A stretch of 64,000 nucleotides of DNA from Oxytricha trifallax (lineage: Eukaryota > Ciliophora > Spirotrichea > Sporadotrichida > Oxytrichidae). Both the position numbers and the translations under genes were made by a program. Shown here in pieces: positions 48,120-59,599 of the stretch; within the stretch, counting starts at the first letter, position 1, and each line of letters starts with the position of its first letter. Location of the stretch: positions 19,292-83,291 of the forward strand of contig ARYC01017272.1 of NCBI GenBank assembly GCA_000711775.1. The letters run 5' to 3'. The notes beneath the pieces are model-generated. The model made no database searches. It was not told the DNA's origin and was given only the letters and a program-made list of their open reading frames with translations.

Positions 48120-48850
48120 TTAAATTTAATTTTACAATCAAGTATTTTACTACTACTACTACTACTAAGTATAAAAAAATGATCTTTTAATAATAAGATA
48201 ATTAAATCCATATTTTTATAAGAATATAAAAATCCCTGCAAAAGTTAGATAACTCTTGAATTTATCAAATTTCTTCATATTAATATTTAGGGTTTTAATG
48301 AAAATTTAAGGATTAAGTAAAACTAGAGATTTTTGTTAATACAAATCCTTTTGTAACAACTTTTTTTAATATTACTAGTTAAATCTTAATGTACTTTGAA
48401 TAAGAACTATTTTCTATGTAAATTGACTTACTGTTTGTTTTAAACTTTAAACATCTATTAAATATAAATACTTACAAATAAAAATTATGAAATTCAACAT
48501 TAAATAATAAAATTCGAGATCTAAAATTAAAAATTTCTAAATCCTATATTATATAACGATTTATTTTCTTGCTTCTCAATTAATAAAAAAAACATATAAT
48601 ATTTTATATTAGCTAATTCAAATGTATAACACAATAATTAAAATATATTTTGGCTTAAGTTTTAAAAATATAATTTTAACAAAGTTTAATAAGTTTGAGA
48701 ATTATGTACCAAAAAATTGTTATTATGTTCTTTTGAAATTTTTACTCTTTAATTATTTGATATTAATAATAATAAATCTAATATGCTTTTTGGTTTTTTA
48801 TTTAAACCATATTTTGATTTTTTACTAAATTTCATATTATAAAAATCTTT
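48120..48850. other. AT-rich interior of the TGACGTCA element
   Basis: No gene. A short (TAC)n run lies at about 48149-48167. Confidence 0.5.
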
Positions 48851-49218
48851 GACAAAGGCATGAGTCCATGTAGCGAGTCCTGACGTCATGTCATTTTTCC
48901 TGACGTCATGTGGTATGTCCTGACGTCACTAGGTATGCCCTGACGTCATGTACGAGCTGTGACGTCATGTCTCGAATGGTGACGTCAGGTAGCGAACGGT
49001 GACGTCAGGTAGCAAGCGCTGACGTCAATACCCATATATTTGATAAAATCAATTACATAAGCTTTAATAGTTATATATTGAATCAAATAGAATTACTCAA
49101 ATAAAAATGCAATAAAATTAGGAATCAAATTTTCAATCAACCTCAAAGAAACCTTAATCCCCAACAAAATCTATATCAGTCAAATCACATATAAAATACT
49201 CATTAAGGGGTTTTGAAT

Positions 49219-49985
49219 GGACCACAATGCCGGAGGTAGAGAAGGTCCACTACTAATAAATTTATAAGTATTTAACAATTAAATAAATGTATGATAATTA
49301 TTTATTTTATTTCATAACTAATCTCACATGCCTTTTTTATGAAATATTATTATAGATTTTAAAAAATAATTATAAAATATGTAAAAGATTAAGAGATTTA
49401 ATTTAAATTGGCACTATACGCCTATGAATGGCCAAATATTTACATTCATTTAAGCTTTATCGCTAACATTGTAGCTCTATTATTTAAAATTAAGGTTAAA
49501 ATAGAGAATACATTAAAAACAAATAAATGTTAATAGAAAAAAGTAGTTTTCTCGGGTCTTATATATATTTCTGTTTCTATTATAAATCAAGCCATTTGAC
49601 TTATTATTAGAATTAAATATTTAGTCTCACTGATTTACTCTGTTAGATAAGTCCATAAGTTAGTCATCCTTTGGATGCTGTTTTATTTAGGAAGAGTTAT
49701 GTTGCCAATTTATAATTAATCGCCAACATTTTTTTATCTATTTAATTCATTCCAGTTGCTTTATTTTTATTATTTGCTTAGTTCTTATTAACACTTATAA
49801 AATATCATTGTACTCTAATTGCTCTGAGATTATCGCTGCTGTTACGTTGTTGTTGAATTTATTATCATTGATTTTAACTAAGCTCACTTTTAAAAAATTA
49901 TATTTAATTTTATTAAAATTTTGACAAAAGTTTGGATCAGCAGTTGTTATAAATAATAAATCCTCTATGAGAATCAAAAGCCAAA
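49219..49985. other. AT-rich spacer beyond the TBE remnant
   Basis: The first 40 bases (49219-49258) are GC-richer and may be the continuation of the interrupted dehydrogenase copy. The rest shows nothing supportable. Confidence 0.35.
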
Positions 49986-49989
49986 GTGT

Positions 49990-50300
49990 TACTCTTGTGA
50001 TCTTTAGTAATCAACGCGTCTTATTCATCAACATCTAACTTCATCCCTGGGGTAGTCAAATTCTTTTAATCATGAATCTCCTCGTTCATACCGATTCCTC
50101 AACCCCATCTATATTGTCATCACGTGGAGTTAATACATTCTTAAGTATGGGATTATTTTTACTATACTGAATATCAGCATCTCAAACGTTATCTTAGCCG
50201 CCTTTTTATTTGTTTAATGAGGGGATTTTAGCACCTAGAGCAGCCAGCATACGTATTGTTTTTTAGAATAATCCTACTGTGATTATTATAAAGATTACCA
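49990..50300 (-). other. Coding-like island, frames broken
   Basis: The minus strand reads RMLAALGAKIPSLNKQKGG and then, in another frame, DADIQYSKNNPILKNVLTPR then DDNIDGVEESV. GC is above the surroundings. Probably a decayed gene piece; unidentified. Confidence 0.3.
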
Positions 50301-50649
50301 CTAAATTAGTTCTAGAAAAAAAATTAGTCAAGGGGAAATGAAAAAAATAAATGTAATAATAAAAATTGGTTTTGAGCTTCTCTGTTTCATGTTATAAAAA
50401 TTAATTTAATTTAAGCCATATCTAAATATTGCTAATTATAATTACATAAATAAATTTTAATTATTTTTTAATTTTATTAGAAGAACAGATTGTTTAGTTT
50501 TTGAAATGTTGTTAATTTTGATATTAATTTACGTAAAATTACCAAAACGCAGTAATAGGTAGTGTTACGTATAAAAAACACTTATATAATTAATTAAAAA
50601 TAATATTAAAATTATTTAAGCTAGATAATAATAACTACCATGATAACAT

Positions 50650-51840
50650 TGAGTGAAGATTTGACAAGGAATGATAAGAAGAAGTTGAATTGATCAAGGA
50701 TGAGAGGATTGTTAAAATAATCTATAAAAAATCAACTATTTTATATTTATAAAATCTTTTACTTGGTGTTAAATAGAGAAAATAATGTGTTATTACGAAT
50801 TAATGACAAAAATACTTTAGTGTTTGGATGAAATTGAAAAATCCCAAGGCCCAGCATGTCTATTAACAATTAAAACATATTTAATGTGAAATTCAGATTA
50901 AATTTATTTTCAATTTTTATCCAATGTTGTTAAATTATTTATCATATATTAATTATTTTTATTGGTACTGGAAAGAAGCTATTTTCAACAGGATTTGACC
51001 TTGAATTGTGGAAAAGAGCCTAAACGATAAATATCAAATTATACTTCTAATGCAAGAAGTGATAAACAGATTTTTAACTTAGGAGATATTAACTTTGTGC
51101 GTATTTAATGGTAGTGCTATTGCGGGTGAGTTGCTACTGGGTCAGATGAGCGGCTTCAGAATATAAATAATAACTATATTATATATATATTAACCCATTT
51201 TACTTTTTAAAGAAATACGTCCCTAATTAAATTAATTATTGATTTCCGCGAATTAATGATATAAAAGTAAATTAAATTATTTAAAAGTTAATCTTAACCT
51301 CAATTAACTTCAAATATCATAAACCAATAATATATTTTTATTAAATAAAAAAGTCATTTTGGTAGGGTTCATAGTCTTGTTCATTCTTAATGACTCCAAA
51401 GCTCAGTCCCTTGGAATCCAATGCATTTTTTATTTTTTAATGCAAATGTTACATTTTAAAATTTTTAATATAAATTTAAAAAGAATTAATATTTCACTAA
51501 ATATTTATTAATAATTAGTCTTGATCTCTGCTAATGCAACTCTCATGTCCTCCTTATTTACTGAATTCTTTTGCAAACAATGATATTTTTGTGATCGAGT
51601 CACCCCTTTATCTTAAAGAAGTTTATCTGCTTCCTTCAGTTTTATTTTTAATAATTTAAATAAAAATTATACTCAAAAATTGTATTATAATGAATTTCTT
51701 GGCTAGTGGACTTTTGTAGGAGCCCCCCCCAGAGATTAGCAGTTTTGATGCTTCTGAGTTGAGCAAATTTTTTAGAGTGAATCCATAAGCTGGAGGAATA
51801 GTATCCACCTACATTAAAATCAGATAAAACAATCAAAATC
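50650..51840. CDS. Enoyl-CoA isomerase/hydratase-like gene copy 2 with inverted second half (scrambled)
   Basis: Crotonase-fold homologue of copy 1. First half on the plus strand: VELIKDERIVK (about 50685), DEIEKSQGPACLLTIKT (about 50835-50880), GTGKKLFSTGFDLELW (about 50960-51010), then LMQEVINRFLT and CVFNGSAIAGELLLGQMSGF (about 51050-51165), which is the oxyanion-hole helix region. Second half on the minus strand, order reading down from 51835: IPPAYGFTLKNLLNSEASKL and LISGGAPTKVH (about 51790-51690), TKISLFAKEFSK and DMRVALAEIKT (about 51590-51515), ALDSKGLSFGVIKNEQDYEP (about 51430-51365). Reordering plus halves followed by reversed minus pieces gives one protein in family order. One small indel is apparent near W in FDLELW. 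Confidence 0.65.
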
Positions 51841-52150
51841 CCAAAATATTTTCAGTAGTTTGATTGAGTTTTTGATTGAATTAGGGTTTTAATAGGAATT
51901 ATATAGGGGTTTAATGTTTAAATATTAGTAATTTAAGAGGGTATATGCGAAGTTTTGGGGTCTGTGTATGACATTGAGCATATAAGATAGAGTTTGTGAA
52001 TTGATAGTGAATATCTTTAAGAAATGCATAAATCGCTTTAAATTTAGTTCTTTAGCAGCTATTTTAGACTTGAGTGGTATGGCCAACACTCTTAAAAGCC
52101 TCATTATCCTTATCTTTTCAAATCTCTATATTTTTTACTTGATTTGTTTC
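51838..52150 (+). mobile_element. Solo left-end fragment of a TBE
   Basis: CAAAATCCCAAAATATTTT resembles a degenerate C4A4 end. About 100 bp further in, GTTTTGGGGTCTGTGTATGA matches the start of the TBE transposase gene (GCTTTTGGGGTCTATTTATG at 27961). Homology fades after about 52050. No right end found. Confidence 0.5.
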
Positions 52151-52229
52151 ATTACGGTCGCCAACATTTTTTATGATATGCTCACATTTGGAAATAATAA
52201 AATAACAAAAATTTTTGACTTTATTTAGT

Positions 52230-53795
52230 ATTAATGTAATTTTCATTAAAAGACATAAATTGTTTATAAAATATATTATATCACTTATATCACTTTCATT
52301 TGACTAAATATTACGAACTAATAAAATTATTTTTGCATTTATTATCTTCCTTTATTTCATTGAAGATATTTTTAATTATTATTTTACTTTATTTAATTAA
52401 TTATTATTAAATATTTTTGATATATTTTAATTAGGGGGAGATATAGCAAGAAAATTATTTTGAGGAAAAAATGAATTTATTCAAAAATTACAAATTAAAT
52501 TGATGAAAAGAAGATGTCTCGGTCAAACATATATAAATTATTAAAAATCTATGGGAAAATAATATATTTTCAAATTACTTTGAGAAAATTATTATATTAT
52601 ATATTTATTAACCCATTTTACTTATAAAAATGAAATATGTCCCTGATTAAATTAATAATTAACTTTCACGTATTAATGAAACAAATTGAATAACCTTTAA
52701 AAATAATGTCTTGTGTATGAATTAATAACCATAAAAGAAAATAATGTACAAAACTCTCTAATTTAAATTAAAAGTGTTAAAGCATATTTCTAAATTTGAT
52801 AATTTATAATTATTTTATATATAGTACCAAAAGTGTTTTAAATTAAAATAGAAGAGAGGTAGTTAAGTAAAACAATTCATTTAAGCATATCATCAGAATA
52901 TATACGAAATAAAATCAGATTTGTATTTAATAATTTATTTTTTATTAATCATGACTCCTGATTGTTTACAAATTAGGGTTGGCGCTTTTGAAATAAAAGT
53001 TAAGATTTTTTAATATAAAATGCTTCCTGATTTTTTTCCTACTGCGAACTTTTTTTTTTTTTAAAATTGAAAATTTTTATGACAAATCTATCACCAAATA
53101 TAGTTTGAAATCACTAATTTCAAATGTATATAATCAAGAATTATATCATATGATTTATTGCTCTGTTTATAAAATCAAAAAAGCTATTAATAAAAAATAA
53201 TTATAAATTTGTGTTCCCATTAGACGCTTTATGATTTAATAAATCTTTAATAAATAATTTACATAAATATAAAAAATTTAAGAATACCTCTCTTTCATTA
53301 TTATCGTTAAGTAAAAAGGTACAAGAAAAAATACATTCATAAAATATATTAAATAATTAACTTTAGCTTAAACTTAATTTTACCTAGTTAAAATTAAGAT
53401 CCGGACTATAAAAATAATTAATTTATATAATTATTTTAATAGACTGGATGTATAGGAACAATTAAGGGATAAAGTAATTGAAATGTTATCAATTAAATGA
53501 TAGAATAGCGATTTTCATTACCATCAGTAATCCATTGAAATTCTCAATAAAACTAATAAAATTCTATTATGTAAAATAATTGATAATTTATATAAAAATA
53601 AAAGAATATGATTTACCCTAAACATATCTTTTTATAATAAAAAAAATAACAAAAAACTTTTATTAATGATAATTCCATTTTGGAATTTAAGAACAATTAA
53701 CTATTAATTAAAAAAATTATGAAGATATTGCTTTTTATAAAAAATAAAAATGAAATACATTCAAATTTTAAATATTAATTCTTAATATTTATTTA
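52230..53795. other. AT-rich DNA with a short dispersed repeat
   Basis: No gene. About 110 bp at 52592-52700 (TATTAACCCATTTTACTT ... TCCCTGATTAAATTAATAAT ... ATTAATGA) repeats a segment at 51178-51290 in direct orientation. Confidence 0.5.
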
Positions 53796-54083
53796 AATGA
53801 TTGAAACCTCTGGCAGTAGGGCGATGAATGAATTTAAGGAAAATCAGCTCACAAATATTCAATTATTCAAATTCGATTTAATTATTTATTAATTTTCACT
53901 TTTTTGTATTTTAGGGGTTTGATTATTTATTATTGGTAATTAAATTTTTAATGATAAGATTTATTTATAAAATCTATTTATTAAAGATAAAATAAGCAGT
54001 AATTGCACCAAAAAATATTTTTATTAAATCATTAATTCATAATTTTATTCCCTTATATTTTCTGAAAAATGAACTTATAATAA

Positions 54084-55960
54084 TCTGCCAACAGTAATTC
54101 TACTACAACCAATCAATCTCAAGAAACCTAGTCTAGATAAACTTAGTAATTCCAGAACACCAACAATAACTAAGCCACTCAGCCACAATATAATTTCAGA
54201 TAGCTTAGTTTTGAAGAAAACTCTACGAGTTAAGCTGTACATCCTCCAATGAATAGAAATTCAACTTTCAGCCAGGTCCAACACCAACAGAGAAGTTCAA
54301 CCACAGGTAGAATTGGTTAATAAACTTCTTTGAATTCTCAGATGCCAATCTAGATGCCAAACAGAGACAACTCACAAGTCATGAATAATTAATATTCAGC
54401 TACTACATTCATGTAAAATGAAGAAGCCTAGGAAAATCTTCATTCTATTCCGTCAAATTTGCCTCCCTAAAGCACATTGATACTTGGAGCTAATTTCTAT
54501 ATATGTTATTTATAAATATATTAAAATGCAAATCTTTGGTGGGTTCTCAAACTATACTCAGCAGCCACAAGCTCAATAGTTTTAGATATAAATTTTATAT
54601 ATTTTATTTTCGAATATTATTTAAAGCGTTGTTTTTGGATATAATATTATTAAACAATTTTAATTTCTCCCCTTCAAAAAATATATAAAACAAAATAAGC
54701 CATTTAAAAAAAGTCATTTGATATATTTTCTATTTATCTAAGATCATGAAATAGTTTTAAAATTATTTATGTTTAACTGAAAATGTAAAAACTTTCATTA
54801 TTTTTATATTAAAATGATTTAATTATCATAAATATTTTATACCTAAATTAACAACTAAAAAAATTAAATTAATATATTGATACTTTTTTATTAAAAAAGG
54901 TTAAATTATATATGAACTTGAAAACAAGTATTTTTTATTTTAAAATATAATAATTTATATTTTAAAGTCATTAGGGTGGGGTATTAAATCGATAATAAAA
55001 TATTATAAAAAAATTTTAGCCTGACCAAGGCTAACCTCATCTTTCAACCTCACAAGATGTTGCTCTACTTTAACAACAGTAAGCTCAAAACTCTAAGTAA
55101 TTAGAGAAACTAAACTCATGGTTCCATGATTTGCAGATTCTAGAGAATAATCTAAACTTAAGAGAAATCGAGCTTAAAAAGTTGGAGAAAAAATTCAAAT
55201 AAGATGAAGAAGAAGCTATTAGAGTGTACAATCAGAAATTTGAGAAGCTGAATTCTCAAAAAATCAAGTTTGTTTCTGAAAGTGAAGAGCACAAGAAATT
55301 GATGAAAAGGGTTTAGGATCAAGATCAAGCCATTTCATAGATGAAGAAAGAACTATTTGACAGAAATTCAGAGCTGACTCAGATCAAACAAGATTTCAAC
55401 AATCTTTAGTAGTAACATTAGGTGGATCCCTAACAGACTCACTGCAGAACCTTAATAATAACTAATTAATAGTTAATTAAAATCCTGTGCGAATTAGTGT
55501 GTATTGGGGTACTTTTGTCTTAACTAGTTGAATCTACAAGTGGAAATATATTTATAATTAAAAATTATTTTAATTGAAAAAGTCATCATGAATTCAGCCT
55601 TTGACATTTTCTTGCGCTATGCTGTTCCTGTAACAAAAAAGAATGGATGGAAAAAGTTTAAATTTCGCAGGCATTTATAAAATTTAATTCAATATGCTTA
55701 TATAATTTAGTTTATTAACATTATTTATATAGCAATTGAGCCATTTTGATATCATAAATGAATTACATGATAATCTTCCTAGTGTTGTGCAGCAATTATT
55801 CAAGAGATCAAACGAAGCTATTCTTAATATTACTAAGGAGTAGCTAGATTTTACTATTTAAAATTATTATAAATCAAAAAATTGATTTGTCTTCTTATGC
55901 TATGCAATTCATGATCACTGATGAAGAAGAAGACTCTTAATGTTTTTTTTATTATTTATA
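54084..55960 (+). CDS. Gln-rich coiled-coil protein, paralogue of the 7.7-10.0 kb gene
   Basis: Unrecognised family. Piece 1 (about 54084-54497) is Gln/Asn/Ser-rich (QPQYNFRQLSFEENSTSQAV, MNRNSTFSQVQHQQRSSTTG) and ends SIPSNLPPQ, like LRNLPPA in the paralogue. Piece 2 (about 55045-55440): LEKLNSWFHDLQILENNLNL then a coiled coil to IKQDFNNLQQQHQVDPQQT, ending HCRTL. Later pieces give CVLGYFCLNQLNLQVEI, FLRYAVPVTKKNGWKKFKFR, HFDIINELHDNLPSVVQQLF, NITKEQLDFTI and SSYAMQFMITDEEED. Block order and IES positions match the minus-strand copy; no obvious damage. The 3' end may extend beyond 55960. Confidence 0.68.
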
Positions 55961-56099
55961 ATTAATAAGCTAATCTCGTGAATTAATTGGAAACCTCCCT
56001 AGATTATTGATAAAATACAATTGAATCGGGGAAATGCAAAAATAAAAATATAAATTTAATTAAATATATAATTACGTCTCATTTACTATGCGTTTTGTC

Positions 56100-56640
56100 T
56101 TATATGCGAAAAGTGGTCAAACTGCTATTTATTATTACCAAATGGTCATTTTTATTAGGTTTTTGTGTCAAAATCGATATGCATCATTAGGAACATCTAT
56201 AAAGTGACCAAATTCTGTATTAACTGTAAAAATGACCAACTTTACTATTCGTGGTCAAAATTTTTGATTTTGTATGTTTGTCTCCCCCATTTGAGCAGAG
56301 TGGTCAAAAAAGTGGCCAAAGTGCATGATTTTTACTCAAGTGTCCAGAATAGTGGTCAAAGCTGAGATTTACACAAAAAGTGACCAGAGTGCATGATTTG
56401 CACCGAAATGACAAGAGTAGTGGTCAAAATCTCAAAAAATCGCAGTTTTTACTCTGAATTTAGTGTTATGTGTCACTTTTCACAAATATGCGGTGACCAA
56501 GCCAAATTTGGAGCAGAGTGGTCAAAAATCTTGAAAATCGTTGTTGCTGGTCAATTTTGTGAAAAATTTGGTGGTCATAAAGTTCAATGCTCCAGCAGTA
56601 CCTGCTAATCTCAGCTGGTCAAAAAAATCGAGAGGAAGTT
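56100..56640. repeat. Array of GTGGTCA / TGACCA motifs
   Basis: At least fifteen irregularly spaced copies of AGTGGTCAAA-like words or their complements (GTGACCA, ATGACCA, CTGGTCA) in about 540 bp. Spacing is not constant, so it is not a simple tandem repeat. The arrangement resembles subterminal binding-site clusters of DNA transposons. It precedes the mariner-type transposase. Confidence 0.7.
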
Positions 56641-57579
56641 GCGAATTCGCTAGTTTTTTGCTATATTCCTATCAAACTGGATAGCATGATGCTCAGAGCA
56701 TCTCCTCTCTCACCAACCCATTCAATTCTTGAAATATTTGATTTTGAACAAATTTTTGTCCAATTTCAGCCTAAATTGCTCAACTCCTCTGGTGTATACC
56801 TTGAGTGCATAGAAATTTGCTATATAGAGTGGAGTAGAGCAGAATTTGATGCCACTCGTCAAAACTTCATAATAGTTTGAGCAGACTTATGAAAACTGCG
56901 ATTTTCAGGGATCCTCGTGCATTTATGTATTAATTTTAAGTACAGTATTAATAACAGGAGTAATAGCAGCAGTAATAGTATAGGCAGTAAAAATGACAAT
57001 GCATTAGGTATAAGCGCTTATAGAAATTTCAATGTATGATGCAATTCTTGTTTTTGAGTAGAATCTCATACAAAGCCATACCTCAGAGTATGTATCCATT
57101 TCTTGATACTGAATGCCCATAGTCCTCGAACATCATCCTCGCTCATTTTTTGATTACTTCTTGGATGCGCTTGACCAGCTGCACTCTATAAGTTTGTTAT
57201 GAGAGTATGCTTACTTGCTGTTGATGTTCTGCTGCTTGAGGTTCTTCTTGATGTCAGCAAACAACTGTTCGATTGGGTTGAGCCAGGGCGAGTATTCTGC
57301 GTTGAAGAGTAAGTTGACTTTGAAGCGACGAGCAGTCGCAAGCATCTCAGAATACTTGTGAATTATGGCATTATCCATTAAAAGCACCACCTTCTTATTG
57401 CATAGATCTTTGTAAGTTCTTATACTTCTCAGCGTCTGACATATAAAGTTCTCAAACAGCACTGAATCAAAAGCTCCCTCAATTATTTGAGTGGAGACCA
57501 CTCTGTCAACTGCGATTGCAGCTATCAAACCCATAGAATATTATTGTCTCTTCACTAATTGCTTTGCAATTGACAACTG

Positions 57580-58080
57580 CCTGGCTTTCTAACCATAATT
57601 ACCTAAAATGGAAAGCATCTCCTGTCGATATTGAAAGATTGGTTTCTAAGGTTAGTCAAGCTGCCTTTCATTTATCATCTATGAATGGGCTTTGTTATAC
57701 TCCTTGGATTCTTCAAATTGGTTCTGATTTTGAGATAAGTCATCTATAAGAAAAGTTGATTAGCTTAAATAACGAGAGTTGGACTGTCAATTGTGTTGTT
57801 AGATGGAAGTCTACTTATTACAGGATTGATCAAGTAGAGTAACACTCAATTTGCAGTAAATGGATTCATACAACCTATAGGTGGAACCATGCAACCTGGA
57901 GTCATACAACCCGGATCCATACAACCGGGATCCGTACAACCTGGAGTCGTACAACTTTAGGGTGGAGCCATAAACCTTTGAGTGGAACCATGCAACCTGA
58001 GGGGTGGAACCATACAACCTTGAGGTATCTTCAGGATATCTTCTTTAAGAATGGTTGTTGAAATTATTGCATGATTACAG
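57580..58080 (+). other. Plus-strand open frame with minisatellite, inside the split transposase
   Basis: Reads AWLSNHNYLKWKASPVDIER, VSQAAFHLSSMNGLCYTPWI and ESWTVNCVVRWKSTYYRID to TGA near 58078, passing through a degenerate repeat of CATACAACC-type units of 15-19 bp (about 57865-58020) that yields HTT/RTT peptides. No family recognised. The repeat lies in the last third. Confidence 0.35.
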
Positions 58081-58159
58081 GTGTTAAGGAGACGACTTGC
58101 ATCTCTCTCACTTTTATGTGTTACCATAATCAAGAGTATTTCATACTGATACTGAAAGT

Positions 58160-58850
58160 ATAATTTCACTTAAACAGCGATTCATTCATTTGACAATAAA
58201 CTATCCTAAGCTAACTTCCATCAACAACCACTTTCAATCTTTTGTACTTACTTTTATCAACATTAGAACTGCTTAAAACTGACAGCGACAACTTCCTTGG
58301 AGTTAGTTAGATCACCTCTCTTTACCTCTAACCCATCATTGAACTGCTCGATTTCTTTAAGGTCGATTACAACTTTAGTTTTGACACTCTATCAATCAAA
58401 GGCGTGAGGCCTGAGTGAATCCTTTTTATCTGCTCATCATCAGAAGTGATTTTCTTGGTACTGCTCTACAGCTTCAAATTCCTGAATTTTTTCAAAGTGC
58501 TTGATTGATTTCAAGGAGTATCTTCAACTTCTGGTATAGGAGATAAGTCTTTAGGCTATTGATGCACTGATTTCATTGTATAGCGAGGTGGGGTTTAAAG
58601 ATTGACTGATTTCCTTGAGTTGTTCTATACCAATTAATCATGAGTAGCTTACTTTGGAACTGCTTGATGATATGCTCGATTTCTGTAAAATTGATTGTTT
58701 TCACTATTGGTTCATACTACTTGCACCTGAATGGGGCTTCGAAATCGACTTTGCCTTTAATTTACTTGTTAAAGGCTGGATGCTTGCTTATGTAAGCTTT
58801 TTAGCATCTTGTAGTCCAATATTTTATGAACTAATTTAAGCTGGTTGAAG
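58160..58850 (-). other. Minus-strand coding-like segment, frames shifted
   Basis: Open stretches include STLKKFRNLKLQSSTKK, ITSDDEQIKRIHSGLTPLID and KYKRLKVVVDGSQLRIVYC (about 58510-58165), and FEAPFRCKQYEPIVKTIN then FTEIEHIIKQFQSKLLMINW in another frame (about 58770-58640). Likely a decayed gene of the same element. Unidentified. Confidence 0.35.
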
Positions 58851-59599
58851 AGTGGATTTTATAAATGAGATTGCATCCAACTCTTTCGATGATTCTGAAA
58901 AGTATAAATGATCCTACTGCTTTCCAAGCAGCATCCCTCCATACTGCAACTCTTTATCACCAGCTATGATTCTACTGTGCTTCTTGGCTGCAATCACTCT
59001 GGATTCATTATTCTTCCTCTTACCCAGAATACTATTCTAATTTAGGGCCCACAGCTTAGGAGGCAAGTAGTCAGACCTGAAGTTGCTTTCATCCACTGAT
59101 ATAATTACTGCATCCTCTCTTAGAAACTATGATAGCAGTCGACTCACCCATAAGCGCTTGCTGGTATAAGCAGGATCTCTATATTTGACATTCGCTGCCT
59201 CTGTCTTACCAAACTTCAAATGAAACTACTCCTTGAGAATATTGTGAATCGTTGAGATGCAAGGCACTTTGAATAGATACTTTGATGCCGAACTCGCCTT
59301 CATTTATTGCAATCGATTATGAATATTTCTTCCAGTGCACTGATAAATCCCAACTTCTTCAATACATTCACCAACAGCAGCAACCAGCTGCTCATTATCT
59401 CTCTCCCTCCTCTTGCAAGATTTTTTTGGTTCTTAAGGATGCAATACTTTGGTTTTCAACTCATGCTTAAACTTCTCAACAGTTCTTGATACAAACTCTG
59501 CTGTCACTCGCAACTTCTTAGAAATTTACTTTGGCTTCAACTAATCTTCCATATACATCCTTACTATCTCAAGTCGCTTATGTGCAAGCTTTGATTCTC

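Larger units (their letters stand above)
46500..49033. mobile_element. 2534-bp DNA transposon with TGACGTCA-array terminal repeats and 8-bp target duplication
   Basis: Both ends begin GGGTA(C/T)TGACGTCA and consist of about 20-bp units each starting with the palindrome TGACGTCA: six units on the left (46504-46626), eight on the right (48886-49030), then an ATGGACTCATGCCTTTGTCA block and about 40 further bp of homology. The flanking direct repeat ATATATTT is exact (46492-46499 and 49034-49041). The interior carries a Ulp1-like protease relic. The features fit a Mutator-like or related DDE-type element; no transposase was found, so it may be non-autonomous. Confidence 0.88.
45502..49215. mobile_element. 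Internally deleted TBE remnant with AAT target duplication
   Basis: The left end AAAACCCCAAAACCCCTTAAT follows AAT (45499-45501). The right end CATTAAGGGGTTTTG is followed by AAT (49216-49218). The subterminal CAAATCACATATAAAATACT is a degraded form of the TBE block. Only about 1.2 kb of TBE-derived DNA remains (no transposase, zinc-finger or 22-kDa gene seen); the other 2.5 kb is an inserted TGACGTCA-repeat element. Confidence 0.8.

Noticed and set aside
56393..56880. Plus-strand ORFs of 70-100 aa in the motif cluster
   Set aside because: They are composed of the repeated GTGGTCA words and show no protein-like conservation. Treated as non-coding.
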